Source: Halobacillus litoralis | GTDB lineage: Bacteria > Bacillota > Bacilli > Bacillales > Halobacillaceae | Direction of reading: 5' to 3' | NCBI RefSeq assembly: GCF_020524085.2 | Contig: NZ_CP129016.1 | Span: forward strand, 3,094,001-3,158,000 | Length of the DNA: 64,000 bases | Shown here: piece after piece, positions 42,077 to 51,078 of the stretch | How positions within the stretch are numbered: the stretch's first letter is position 1 | Layout: every line of letters starts with the position of its first letter | The notes under the pieces: model-generated | Databases searched by the model: none | Told to the model about the DNA's origin: nothing | What the model saw: the letters and a program-made list of their open reading frames with translations, nothing else | Translations under genes and position numbers: made by a program

Positions 42077-42856
42077 TCATTGGAACATGGATGAATTCAT
42101 TTCTTTGATCGCCGCTTTTTCTAAACGCGACACTTGAGCTTGCGAGATGCCGATTTCTTCAGCGACTTCCATTTGCGTTTTTCCTTGGAAGAAGCGCTTC
42201 GTCAAAATCATTTTCTCTCGATCGTTCAGTTTCTTCATTCCTTCTCTCAGCGATAGTTCATCGAGCCAAACCGAGTCTTTTTCCCGATCATCTTTCAACT
42301 GATCAACAACGAAAATCGGATCACCGCCGTCATTGTAGATCGGTTCAAAAAGAGATACGGGATCCTGGATGGCATCCATCGCAAAGACTACATCTTCGTG
42401 CGGGACTCCCATGCGTTCAGCAATTTCATGAGGAGCCGGATCTTTACTTGTCTCACTGATCATCTTCTCACGCATTTGCAATGCTTTATATGCCGTGTCG
42501 CGCAAGGATCTGGAAACACGAATCGGGTTGTTGTCTCTTAAGTACCTGCGAATTTCACCAATGATCATGGGTACAGCGTAAGTAGAAAATTTAACATTGT
42601 GACTTAAATCAAAATTATCAATGGATTTCATGAGACCAATGCATCCAACCTGGAACAAATCGTCTCCATACTCTCCGCGATTGTTAAAACGCTGAATAAC
42701 GGATAAGACGAGGCGGAGGTTGCCATTCACCAGCTGCTCTCTTGCCTCCAGCTCTCCACTTTGTAAGCGTTCAAACAGGTCTCTCATTTCTGCATTTTTC
42801 AGTACCGGAAGTTTTGATGTATCTACGCCGCATATCTCTACTTTATGTCGTGTCAA
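42077..42856 (-). CDS. sigG: Sporulation sigma factor SigG
   Basis: The 259-residue sigma-70 family protein starts with KVEICGVDTSKLPVLKN, characteristic of late forespore SigG. Region 2 (DLFQVGCIGLMKSIDNFDL) and region 4 with a helix-turn-helix (TQMEVAEEIGISQAQVSRLEK, partly) follow. It directs late forespore gene expression. It stands downstream of sigE in the standard order. Confidence 0.97.
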   Translation of the reverse strand: MTRHKVEICGVDTSKLPVLKNAEMRDLFERLQSGELEAREQLVNGNLRLVLSVIQRFNNRGEYGDDLFQVGCIGLMKSIDNFDLSHNVKFSTYAVPMIIGEIRRYLRDNNPIRVSRSLRDTAYKALQMREKMISETSKDPAPHEIAERMGVPHEDVVFAMDAIQDPVSLFEPIYNDGGDPIFVVDQLKDDREKDSVWLDELSLREGMKKLNDREKMILTKRFFQGKTQMEVAEEIGISQAQVSRLEKAAIKEMNSSMFQ

Positions 42857-42938
42857 TGTAAGACCCTCCCAGGAAGCTGTAATCAGTTCTCAGTATCTCC
42901 CTGGGTGGGAAAATTATGCATCAAAGGGTGGTCGGCTG

Positions 42939-43658
42939 TTAGACCATTTTATCGAATTCGCGTTGCAGCCGGCGGATGATTTTCTTTTCAAGCCTTGATA
43001 TATATGACTGTGAGATGCCCATCATGTCTGCCACATCTTTTTGTGTTTTTTCTTTTTTCCCAATTAATCCAAAACGAAGTTCCATGATTTGTTTTTCACG
43101 ATCATTTAATTGTTCAAGCGCCGATTTGAGTAATTTTTTATCGATTTTCTTTTCGATGCCCTTCGTAATTAAATCTTCGTCTGTTCCTAAAATATCAGAT
43201 AATAAAAGTTCATTTCCGTCCCAGTCCACGTTCAATGGCTCATCAAAGGATACTTCTGTTTTCAACTTATTGCTTTTTCTAAGGTGCATGAGTATTTCAT
43301 TTTCTATGCAGCGAGAAGCGTATGTCGCAAGTTTGATTTTCTTTTCAGGATCAAACGTGTTCACAGCCTTGATTAGTCCAATCGTCCCAATACTAATTAA
43401 ATCTTCTATGTTCAACCCCGTGTTTTCAAACTTCCTGGCGATATAAACGACAAGTCTTAAATTCCGCTCAATGAGCATCGCGCGTGCCGCCTTATCCCCT
43501 TTAGGAAGAAGTTCAAGCAATTCTCTCTCTTCTTCTCTGGATAATGGTGGTGGCAGGGCTTCACTTCCACCAATGTAATAAATCTCATCTTGTTTAATTC
43601 CAAGCTTCATAAGTAAGCGATAATACCAGAGCCGCGCTTTAAAGAACCATTTGAACAT
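42939..43658 (-). CDS. sigE: Sporulation sigma factor SigE precursor
   Basis: The 239-residue protein has the pro-sequence ([19 protein letters not shown]) that holds pro-SigE at the membrane, then the cleavage region [14 protein letters not shown]. Regions 2 and 4 follow ([41 protein letters not shown], partly). SpoIIGA removes the first residues in the mother cell. The gene follows spoIIGA by 18 bases. Confidence 0.97.
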   Translation of the reverse strand: MFKWFFKARLWYYRLLMKLGIKQDEIYYIGGSEALPPPLSREEERELLELLPKGDKAARAMLIERNLRLVVYIARKFENTGLNIEDLISIGTIGLIKAVNTFDPEKKIKLATYASRCIENEILMHLRKSNKLKTEVSFDEPLNVDWDGNELLLSDILGTDEDLITKGIEKKIDKKLLKSALEQLNDREKQIMELRFGLIGKKEKTQKDVADMMGISQSYISRLEKKIIRRLQREFDKMV

Positions 43659-43676
43659 GGAATCCCCCTCCTGAAA

Positions 43677-44588
43677 TCACGCTGATTTACCTTTAACCAT
43701 CAAGTGCGGATGTATGAGCATTTGATAAAGTCGGTCATGTGTCAAATCCTGTTGCTGCACCCCTAATAGGGGAGCTTTCATTTCCAAATTCCCTGACTCT
43801 GTTTTGACCGTGATTTTATCCACCACTAACGTCACGAGTAACTTTCCTGCAACCCCTGCCGCCTGATAAGGAACAAGCCGTACTGAGGACTGAATCTCAT
43901 CCGGTAAGTCCGCTAAAGCGGTTACGACATGATCCACTTCAAGTTGCTGGACCTGTTCCTTTGATAAAAATTGTTCCCATAAAAAAGAATCGGCGAGAAA
44001 AACCATTTTCCGACTGACCGGATCCACGAGCTGGTTTCCGCTATCTACTAAACCTTTGCAATGGGCGGCCCTTCCATTCCACTCTACTGTCACATCATAA
44101 ATATCCTCAAGCTTCATCTTATGGACGCTGACTTGATTCAATCGCCATTTTGTAAAAACAAAGGAACATGGAAAACCAATGATTACAAACAACCAACTGA
44201 CCGGGTCTCCATAACCACCACTGAATGTTACGATTGATCCCCCTTGTAAGCTGATCTCTGTCGCAAGAAAATAATGAACCCCCATCATGCTTCCACCGAT
44301 GGCGAAGGTAATAAAATAAAAACTGATCCACTGGACAAAAAATGCTCGGAGAGAGGTGTAGGAAAAGGCCACCCAGATGATGAAAAACGAAAAAAAGATT
44401 TTCCCGAAACTTCCTACAAGCCAGGAATCCGGCATATAAATGGTAATCGGGACGATCGTAGAGGCGACAAACGCCCCAGCGGCCATTCTTATTTTCGATG
44501 ATTTCGCTCTCGTAATCCCCTGCGTAAGCGATAAGATCATGCCATCCATCAAAAGGTTAAGCAACCAGACAGCATCAAGATAAATGAT
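43677..44588 (-). CDS. spoIIGA: Sigma-E processing aspartic protease SpoIIGA
   Basis: The protein has about five N-terminal membrane segments and a C-terminal protease domain with the catalytic aspartate in GLVDSGNQLVDP. The family N terminus (IYLDAVWLLN) is present but upstream of the first standard start codon, TTG 44564. The frame is open further, and the codons that fit are ATC 44588 or ATT 44585, just after GGGGGGAGAGAGG. Use of a rare AUC/AUU start, or a sequence error, is therefore implied. The protease cleaves pro-SigE after a signal from the forespore. Confidence 0.85.
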   Translation of the reverse strand: MIYLDAVWLLNLLMDGMILSLTQGITRAKSSKIRMAAGAFVASTIVPITIYMPDSWLVGSFGKIFFSFFIIWVAFSYTSLRAFFVQWISFYFITFAIGGSMMGVHYFLATEISLQGGSIVTFSGGYGDPVSWLFVIIGFPCSFVFTKWRLNQVSVHKMKLEDIYDVTVEWNGRAAHCKGLVDSGNQLVDPVSRKMVFLADSFLWEQFLSKEQVQQLEVDHVVTALADLPDEIQSSVRLVPYQAAGVAGKLLVTLVVDKITVKTESGNLEMKAPLLGVQQQDLTHDRLYQMLIHPHLMVKGKSA

Positions 44589-44625
44589 CCTCTCTCCCCC
44601 CTTCTCTTTATCTGCTGTACTGAAA

Positions 44626-44660
44626 AGTATAAGCCCGTCCGGTTAAAAAGTCTGTCACAA
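44626..44660 (-). promoter_or_regulatory. Putative spoIIG promoter with long spacer
   Basis: On the minus strand TATACT (44626-44631) is preceded at 21-22 bases by TTGTGACA (44653-44660). The B. subtilis spoIIG promoter also has an unusually long spacer and depends on Spo0A. No clear 0A box was identified, so this is tentative. Confidence 0.42.
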
Positions 44661-44715
44661 TCTGAACCACACGCTAGCAAGTTTTGTAGAAGGATGGAAA
44701 GATCCCTTTATTCCA

Positions 44716-45241
44716 CAAACGCTCCCTTTTCTTGAAGACTCAGTTTCGAGATGACCGGGGTTCGTTGCCTAGGTTGAGCGTCAGGGGTGGTTGGGAAGCT
44801 ACTCGCTTTCCTGTGGGGGAGTGGCGAGCTTCCTCGGGCTAAAGCCCTGCGGGATCTCGCCTATCTCCTTTCTCCCACGGGAGTCTCGCAGCTTCCCAAC
44901 CACCCATTCGATGTATGTAAGAAACGAACCCCATTTCTCGATTGAGGCGTAAAACGCTCTGTATCAAGCTTTCAGGATTTTAATACCTGAGCATAGGAGC
45001 TTTATCCTTGTACTCCCACCAAACTAAATAGCAGATTATTAGGGAAGTGGTTTCGAGACACTGATATAGAAAAGGGGCGGAGGGGAATGGCGAGACTCCT
45101 GCGGGAAAAAAGTGCATGGTGAGACCCCACAGGACGCAGTCCGAGGAGGCTCACCGCGCTCCCGCGGAAAGCGAGCTATTCCCCGCAGCCCCATCCACTC
45201 AACAAAAGTCTCGAAATCTTCTACCACAAACCTGCCATTAT
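44716..45241 (+). repeat. Element copy 4, with outer flanks swapped, about 526 bp
   Basis: Left end GAAGACTCAGTTTCGAGA (44734-44751); right end TCTCGAAATCTTC (45209-45221), a copy that has lost the five bases CTGAG. Modules B (about 44784-44906) and A (about 45074-45194) are in the same order as in copies 2 and 3. The outer flanks are reversed: AAACGCTCCC on the left and CAAACCTGCCAT on the right. The gap between spoIIGA and ftsZ holds no gene. Confidence 0.88.
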
Positions 45242-45270
45242 GTTTAATAAGTGGTTGATGGTGAAAGGAA

Positions 45271-45306
45271 AAAAAACCCGCCACACAGGAATGTGTGACG
45301 GGTTTT
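45271..45306 (-). terminator. ftsZ terminator
   Basis: AAAACCCGccACACA and TGTGTgaCGGGTTTT form an interrupted stem followed on the minus strand by a T-run, twelve bases after ftsZ. Confidence 0.85.
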
Positions 45307-45317
45307 GAGTTGATATT

Positions 45318-46481
45318 TTATCGGCGACGATTGCGGTTACGCAGGAACGTCGGGATATCAAGCGTGTCTTCTTCTTGATTCGGTTTGTTCTGTGGTTGTG
45401 GCGGAGCTTGACGACGAGGAGGTTGCTCTTCCCGTACGTTACGCTCTGGCTGTTGTTGTTCTACTTGCTTTTGCTGGTTCACAGGGTTAACAGTTGGACG
45501 CTTTTTCTGCTGACCTTGGGCAATTTGCGCTTCATCGAAACCTGTTGCAATAACAGTAACAACGATTTCATCTTTCAGGTTTTCGTTGATCACAGAACCG
45601 AAGATGACGTTTACTTCCTGATCTGCTGCAGAGGTTACGATATCCGCTGCTTCCTGAACTTCATAAAGGCTCAAGTTGGCACCACCGCTGATGTTCATCA
45701 GGACGCCGTGTGCACCGTCAATGGAAGTTTCGAGTAATGGAGAGGAGATCGCCTTTTTGGCTGCTTCAGCTGCTCGATTTTCTCCTGTCGCAATACCGAT
45801 TCCCATAAGGGCGGATCCTTTGTCGACCATGATTGTTTTCACGTCGGCAAAGTCTACGTTGATCAATCCTGGTACCGCAATCAAATCGGAGATACCTTGT
45901 ACACCTTGACGAAGGACGTTATCCGCTTCACGGAACGCTTCAAGCATTGGCGTATTCTTATCTACGATTTCAAGCAAACGGTCGTTCGGGATGACAATCA
46001 GTGTATCAACCGCGCCTTTAAGACTTTCTGTACCTCCGCTCGCTTGTGTGGAACGCTTACGTCCTTCAAACGTGAATGGACGAGTGACAACCCCGACTGT
46101 AAGGGCGCCTAGTTCTTTGGCAACTTGGGCAATGACAGGAGCGGCACCTGTACCTGTTCCGCCTCCCATTCCTGCAGTTACGAAGACCATGTCTGCACCT
46201 TGAAGGGCTTCTTCGATTTGTTCTTTACTTTCTTCCGCAGCTTTACGACCGACTTCCGGATTCGCACCTGCACCAAGTCCGCGAGTCAATTTTCCACCAA
46301 TTTGCATTTTAACTTCTGCTTTTGAAAGATTAAGCGCTTGTGCATCCGTATTGACGGCGATGAATTCGACGCCTTGGACACCGTGCTCAATCATACGGTT
46401 AACGGCGTTACTACCGCCGCCACCTACTCCGATTACTTTAATCGTTGCTAGTTGGTCCATGCTTGTATCAAAATCTAACAT
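45318..46481 (-). CDS. ftsZ: Cell-division tubulin FtsZ
   Basis: The 387-residue GTPase has the nucleotide motifs [13 protein letters not shown] and the tubulin signature [11 protein letters not shown]. The T7-loop NVDFADVK follows, then a Q/P/R-rich linker (about 315-375) and the C-terminal tail [16 protein letters not shown] that binds FtsA and SepF. It assembles the division ring. Confidence 0.98.
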   Translation of the reverse strand: MLDFDTSMDQLATIKVIGVGGGGSNAVNRMIEHGVQGVEFIAVNTDAQALNLSKAEVKMQIGGKLTRGLGAGANPEVGRKAAEESKEQIEEALQGADMVFVTAGMGGGTGTGAAPVIAQVAKELGALTVGVVTRPFTFEGRKRSTQASGGTESLKGAVDTLIVIPNDRLLEIVDKNTPMLEAFREADNVLRQGVQGISDLIAVPGLINVDFADVKTIMVDKGSALMGIGIATGENRAAEAAKKAISSPLLETSIDGAHGVLMNISGGANLSLYEVQEAADIVTSAADQEVNVIFGSVINENLKDEIVVTVIATGFDEAQIAQGQQKKRPTVNPVNQQKQVEQQQPERNVREEQPPRRQAPPQPQNKPNQEEDTLDIPTFLRNRNRRR

Positions 46482-46556
46482 CTTACGTTCCTCCTAATAC
46501 ACGAGATTACAAGATTTATTGGTTCGTCCGTCCCTTGACCGACTCAAACTTGTTCA

Positions 46557-47852
46557 TTAATCAAAGAAATACTTCAAGAGATTACTGAAGCCTGATTCTT
46601 TTTTCTTCTCTGGTTTCTCTGTTTCTTCTTTCGGCTGTTGCTTTGTCGCACGTTTTTGCTTTTTAGGTTGGGGTTTTTCTTGAAATTCTTCAGTTACAGA
46701 TGGAAAGATCTCTTTGCCTTGTATTTTCGCATTACGATAGGCGAATTGCAAGATTCCTACCCCACTCGTAAACTGCGGCTCTCTTACTCCGATGTAATCC
46801 GGAATCGCGAGTCTTACGTTTGCGTGGAAAACATCCTGCGCTAACTCAAGAACACCAGGCATGTTCATCGTACCACCGGTCAGTACAAAGCCTCCCGGAA
46901 GTTCGCGTACACCCATGCGCTGGATCTCCTGGGCAGCAAAGACAAAAATTTCTTCTAGTCTAGCTTCAATCATATCAGAGATTTGCAATTGATTGAATGC
47001 CTGTTGACGATTACTTCCAATAATCGTGACAGAAAAATTTTCCTCTTCATTCGCATCATCAAAAAATGCATGACCGTGTTCCATCTTAACCTGCTCGGCT
47101 TCTTCTGTAGAAGTCCTCAAGCCGATCGATAAATCTTTGGTTAAATTGTCTCCACCAAAAGGAATCATGCTCGTTCCTTTTAAATGTCCTTCCTCAAATA
47201 CCGAGATTGTCGTAGATCCACCTCCGACATCGATAAGTGCTACGCCCAGATTCGTTTCATCACCGGATAACGAGACAGTTCCAGAAGCTAGCGGCTGCAA
47301 ACAAACATCCAATACTTCTAAACCTGCTCGTTCTACACATTTCAATGTATTATGTAAAACGGTTTTGGCACAGGTAATAATCATACCTTCCATCTCAAGA
47401 CGTACTCCGATCATTCCACGTGGGTCTGTGATTTCATCCTGACCATCTACGATGAACTGACGAGGAATTACATCAATAATTTCTCTTTCCGGCGGTACAG
47501 AAACCACCTGAGCAGCATCGATTACTCGTGTAATGTCTTCGTTTCCAATTTCTCTACTCTCGCTGGAAACGGCAACAACACCATGGCATGGCTGCAATTG
47601 AATGTGATTGCCATTCACACCGACAACGACCCGGTCGATTTTCATATCCACCATGCGCTCGGCTTGTTCAACCGCTGAACGGATCGAATGGACCGTTTGA
47701 TCGATATCTACAATCGCACCTTTTTTCATACCGTTCGATTTAGCTGTCCCTACCCCAATAATATTGAGGTTATCATTCATAATTTCTCCTATGATCACTT
47801 TGATTCGACTTGTGCCTATATCTAAACTTACTAAAATTTCATTTTGATTCAC
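46557..47852 (-). CDS. ftsA: Cell-division actin-like protein FtsA
   Basis: The protein is about 431 residues, with the actin-type phosphate loops LVSLDIGTSRIKVI and ALIDVGGGSTTISV, the 1C domain, a K/E/P/Q-rich linker and a C-terminal amphipathic helix (GFSNLLKYFFD). GTG 47852 is the start, eight bases after AGGAGGTG; the longer frame to 47936 has no ribosome site. FtsA links FtsZ to the membrane. Confidence 0.96.
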   Translation of the reverse strand: MNQNEILVSLDIGTSRIKVIIGEIMNDNLNIIGVGTAKSNGMKKGAIVDIDQTVHSIRSAVEQAERMVDMKIDRVVVGVNGNHIQLQPCHGVVAVSSESREIGNEDITRVIDAAQVVSVPPEREIIDVIPRQFIVDGQDEITDPRGMIGVRLEMEGMIITCAKTVLHNTLKCVERAGLEVLDVCLQPLASGTVSLSGDETNLGVALIDVGGGSTTISVFEEGHLKGTSMIPFGGDNLTKDLSIGLRTSTEEAEQVKMEHGHAFFDDANEEENFSVTIIGSNRQQAFNQLQISDMIEARLEEIFVFAAQEIQRMGVRELPGGFVLTGGTMNMPGVLELAQDVFHANVRLAIPDYIGVREPQFTSGVGILQFAYRNAKIQGKEIFPSVTEEFQEKPQPKKQKRATKQQPKEETEKPEKKKESGFSNLLKYFFD

Positions 47853-48045
47853 CAGTGACGCACCTCCTGTAGCAAGCCATATAAGTAGTTCAAAGCATAT
47901 CGAATTCACGCTTAAAATACAATCTTTGAAATACAAACGTAAATGAATTGATATATTCCATGGGGTATCTCCTTGGAATATGAGAGAAAAAACTCGCTCC
48001 TATGTTGTTTTCCACAGTGTTTCGTGAATTTCCTCTTAAATACGT

Positions 48046-48411
48046 TTATTTTTTTCTGAATTTCGTTAGCAATTTCTGGTCGATGACGATTCTTCTGACG
48101 ATAGCAAGGTTTCTGAACAACCGGACACCGAAAGCAAAGACAGCTGCAAGATAGAGATCCACGCCTAATTGAACGCCGAGGAAGGCAAGTAATGCAGCAA
48201 GTGTGATGTTGAAAAAGAAACCGGTCAGAAAGACGGTGTCATCGAACGTTTTTTCTAATTGTGCCCTGATTCCGCCAAGAAGTGTGTCGAAAGCGGCCAG
48301 CACAGCAATGGATAAATAATCGGAATAGGCATCCGGGATACGGATATCCGTCAAGATACCAAGGGTCACACCGATGATCAGAAATAAAAGGGGTAACCAC
48401 AAATTAACCAC
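48046..48411 (-). CDS. sbp: Small basic protein Sbp (DUF1290)
   Basis: The 121-residue protein has three to four hydrophobic segments and the family features LGILTDIRIPDAYSDYLSIA and FDTLLGGIRAQLE, partly quoted. The role is unknown, but the gene always lies in the division cluster of Bacillaceae. It overlaps ylxX by eight bases. Confidence 0.9.
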   Translation of the reverse strand: MVNLWLPLLFLIIGVTLGILTDIRIPDAYSDYLSIAVLAAFDTLLGGIRAQLEKTFDDTVFLTGFFFNITLAALLAFLGVQLGVDLYLAAVFAFGVRLFRNLAIVRRIVIDQKLLTKFRKK

Positions 48412-49108
48412 CAGCTTCTTCTAAAATTTCTAAATGGAGAGGGTCATCGTACTTTGGAAGCACCAATTGTTCTTTTACTTCAAAAACAATTTCCATATTG
48501 TCGATGTTGAAAATATCTTGAGTGGGACTTGCTTTCATGTGATCCTGCATTTTTTCTGGATCTTCAGCCAGCACCTTTATAGTCAACGGGAGTGAACCGA
48601 TCGGCCGATTGTTCACATAGGTTGATCCATTTACATCCCTAACTGGGGAAAGGTTGGTCAACCGTTCATTCCCTATGCTGATATCCTCTGCTCCGTAAGT
48701 GTTCAGTTCATTTAAGAGACGACTGAGAAGATGAGGGGATATACCTGGATATTCCTGCCCGGCATCACTTTCATCAAAAATAGGACGGATCGTAAGTTCC
48801 ACTCCTGCCCCCTCTTTTTTCTGAAGGCCAATCTTTTTCTCTAAGGCCCCAATGGACCCTTTTAATGTCTCCACCTGTTCGCGTGACGATTGCTTCTCAT
48901 AATTTCCAATGGTCTGATCGGCCACGGCAATTTTCTCTAAGAGGTCCTGTTGGTGTTCCTGCTGGGTTTTCAAATCTTCCCGCACTTCCCAAACATCTCT
49001 TGTATCTCTCAACTCTGTTTCATGGGATGTGGTCTGAAACTGAACAGCCACCATAAATCCAATCAAAAGAAATACGGTAGATAGCAGCCACTGTGTTCTT
49101 CGCTTCAT
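48404..49108 (-). CDS. ylxX: DUF881 protein YlxX
   Basis: The protein is about 234 residues, with one N-terminal membrane segment, a coiled coil and the DUF881 domain (LSRLLNELNTYGAEDISIGNERL, partly; VNNRPIGSLPLTIKVL). The function is unknown. It is a tandem paralogue of ylxW. ATG 49108 follows AAGGGTGAT. Confidence 0.88.
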   Translation of the reverse strand: MKRRTQWLLSTVFLLIGFMVAVQFQTTSHETELRDTRDVWEVREDLKTQQEHQQDLLEKIAVADQTIGNYEKQSSREQVETLKGSIGALEKKIGLQKKEGAGVELTIRPIFDESDAGQEYPGISPHLLSRLLNELNTYGAEDISIGNERLTNLSPVRDVNGSTYVNNRPIGSLPLTIKVLAEDPEKMQDHMKASPTQDIFNIDNMEIVFEVKEQLVLPKYDDPLHLEILEEAGG

Positions 49109-49113
49109 GTTGA

Positions 49114-49818
49114 TCACCCTTCAGCCGATAGCCTTGCCTTCATTTCCAATTGATTTTCCTTTGATATTTGCACCTCAACATTTTCGTTGAGAAGCTGATC
49201 GACAACACCTCTGGTCAGGTTAAGGCTAGAATAGAGAACCTCCGGGTCCCCGATCGCAGAAATGACGAATGGAGCCGGGTGTTGAACGCCGTCTACAGTA
49301 ATGACTGGCCCTGTACATGCAATATAACTATCTCTCATGAACCTTTGTCCATTAATGGCTATGGCTTTTGCTCCAGAACTGAGAAGTTCATTGATCACAC
49401 TGTGGATATGACTTTCGTGGACGATATACTGATTCACTTGGTCTTCATCCGGTATATATTCCGCATCGCTCAGAACGACTTCTACCCCTTGTCCCTCAAC
49501 CGGAACTTCACCATTCAGCATCTGAAGCTTCTTTTTACGTTCGACGAAGTCGGCAATCACCTGTTCACGATCGGCCATCTCATTCTCAAAGTTTTGAATT
49601 GTACTCCGCTTCTCTTTTAACTCTTCACGCAGCTGCTTGTTCCTTTTTTCCATGTCCAGCAGCTGTTGTTGATAAAAGTATTCTTTTTCCCATTGCGAAT
49701 CGTTCAGTTGTACCATTTGTGGTGAACTCTTTGTCAATTGATAGCTGTAGCTGATCAGAAAACCGGAGATGAGCAGGACCAGAGATAAAATAATTGGTTT
49801 CCCTTTACGCCTCTTCAT
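49114..49818 (-). CDS. ylxW: DUF881 protein YlxW
   Basis: The protein is about 234 residues, with one membrane segment (residues about 8-25), a coiled coil (about 40-85) and the DUF881 domain (VINELLSSGAKAIAINGQRF). ATG 49818 lies behind GAGGAG and within the end of divIB, a 14-base overlap. The function is unknown. Confidence 0.88.
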   Translation of the reverse strand: MKRRKGKPIILSLVLLISGFLISYSYQLTKSSPQMVQLNDSQWEKEYFYQQQLLDMEKRNKQLREELKEKRSTIQNFENEMADREQVIADFVERKKKLQMLNGEVPVEGQGVEVVLSDAEYIPDEDQVNQYIVHESHIHSVINELLSSGAKAIAINGQRFMRDSYIACTGPVITVDGVQHPAPFVISAIGDPEVLYSSLNLTRGVVDQLLNENVEVQISKENQLEMKARLSAEG

Positions 49819-50620
49819 CCGTGTTCTCCTCTTCTTCATCCGCTTCTGGCTCACCTTGCGACTCTTCTTCCTCCGATTCAGGATATTCTTCGAAGTAGGC
49901 CCCTACATCGATATGTATGATCCCTTCAGCTCCTTCATCAAGCTGGGCAACGATGGAAGGATAAGCCGGCATTTTTTCGGCAAAACTGCGGATCGAGGCC
50001 TGCACCTGATACCCATCATTCATATAAAGAAGGATTTGATATGGATTCCCGTCACGAGGGTCCCAATGGATTTCAGAAATGAGACTGCTTACACTTGAAG
50101 GCAGATCTTTCAACTCTTGAGAGATTTCCTTCAGATACGTTTCCTTATTGAACCCGACAAGGATTGGAGCATCTCCTCCCGGAAGTGCCGTTTGTCCATC
50201 CAAGCGAGATCCATTTTCCAGTATGGCATGAAAAGCACCATCCTGTTTGACGTAACCGATTCTCTCCGCTTCCTTCACTTCAATCTGAACATTGTTCGGG
50301 AAGGAACGATCGATGGAAGCAAAGGTGATTTCTTGATGCGACTCAATCTGCTGTTTCATCTCTTCTTCATCGACTCTCCAATAATTCGTGGATGTTGTGA
50401 CTCCGGCAAGCTCGATGATTTCTTCCTCAGATACGTGGTACTCACCTTCCACAACTATATGACGAACATTACTGAGTGGCGACTGTAGATAGATGACCGT
50501 CGCAATCAGCAAAAATAGAATAGTCAAATACAGAATCAAACGACGATTGGCTTTTTTTCGCCTCGTCTGTTTCAATTTTGGTATGCGATCTTCTATGGAA
50601 ACCACTTTTCTCTCTTCCAT
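49805..50620 (-). CDS. divIB: Cell-division protein DivIB/FtsQ
   Basis: The protein is about 271 residues. It has a basic cytoplasmic N terminus, one membrane span (about 30-50), a POTRA domain (VRHIVVEGEYHVSEEEIIELAG, partly) and a glutamate-rich tail. It works with FtsL and DivIC at the septum. Two start codons are in frame; ATG 50620 has better spacing from AAGGAG than 50629. murB and murG, which normally lie upstream, are absent. Confidence 0.92.
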   Translation of the reverse strand: MEERKVVSIEDRIPKLKQTRRKKANRRLILYLTILFLLIATVIYLQSPLSNVRHIVVEGEYHVSEEEIIELAGVTTSTNYWRVDEEEMKQQIESHQEITFASIDRSFPNNVQIEVKEAERIGYVKQDGAFHAILENGSRLDGQTALPGGDAPILVGFNKETYLKEISQELKDLPSSVSSLISEIHWDPRDGNPYQILLYMNDGYQVQASIRSFAEKMPAYPSIVAQLDEGAEGIIHIDVGAYFEEYPESEEEESQGEPEADEEEENTDEEA

Positions 50621-50733
50621 AACGGGCATTTCTCCTTATTGCTAGACACCCTTTACGCTGTTTGTCCTAGCTGTTTGAAAGAATGATGTTCCTCTAAAAG
50701 ATGCCGAGCTTACTCTACATCTATACGTTTCCC

Positions 50734-50742
50734 ATTATATCA
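50734..50742 (-). promoter_or_regulatory. Extended -10 promoter element upstream of divIB
   Basis: On the minus strand TGATATAAT is an extended -10 element about 115 bases before divIB. No good -35 is seen. A promoter is expected here because spoVE upstream ends in its own terminator. Confidence 0.5.
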
Positions 50743-50903
50743 CAAAAACAGAGTGAAATATTGATAGAGTTTTACTAGTTTCCTATCAATTTTATTACAG
50801 GAAAACCCGCATTTCGATAGGGGTCAAGTGATTTCGCTAAAATGGTTTACCCATTCTTCACCGCAGTTAAACTTCTAATCAGGAATTCTTCTATATTTCC
50901 ACC

Positions 50904-50936
50904 TGTCCCTTTTGTGAAAAGACTCAATTCCGAGGT
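50904..50936 (+). repeat. Solo end of the paired-hairpin element
   Basis: TGTCCCTTTTGTGAAAAGACTCAATTCCGAGG, given here only as start TGTCCCTTTTGTG and end AAAGACTCAATTCCGAGG (50918-50935), resembles the GCTCCC flank plus terminal repeat of the other copies (14 of 18 positions in the repeat). No modules accompany it. The rest of the gap from 50630 to 51075 holds a promoter, a terminator and no gene. Confidence 0.5.
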
Positions 50937-51049
50937 TTTTTGCACAAGATCGGATCCGCCCTAGTTCACATTAAAAGGAGCTTCGGAATGGAGAGTTCGA
51001 TGATCCTGACAAGGTTTAAGAAAGTATATTAGGATAAATCAGCAAAATA

Positions 51050-51078
51050 AAAAGGCCATGGACTCCATGGCCTTTTTA
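51050..51078 (-). terminator. Terminator after spoVE
   Basis: AAAAAGGCCATGGA / TCCATGGCCTTTTT is a near-perfect palindrome with a T-tail. It ends the upstream mur transcript before divIB, at the point where murG and murB normally continue. Confidence 0.85.

Noticed and set aside
45039..45284. Open frames inside the repeat elements (for example 45039-45284, 41506-41718, 5332-5619, 22920-23108)
   Set aside because: They follow the repeat sequence, have no ribosome sites, differ between copies and have no protein-like composition.
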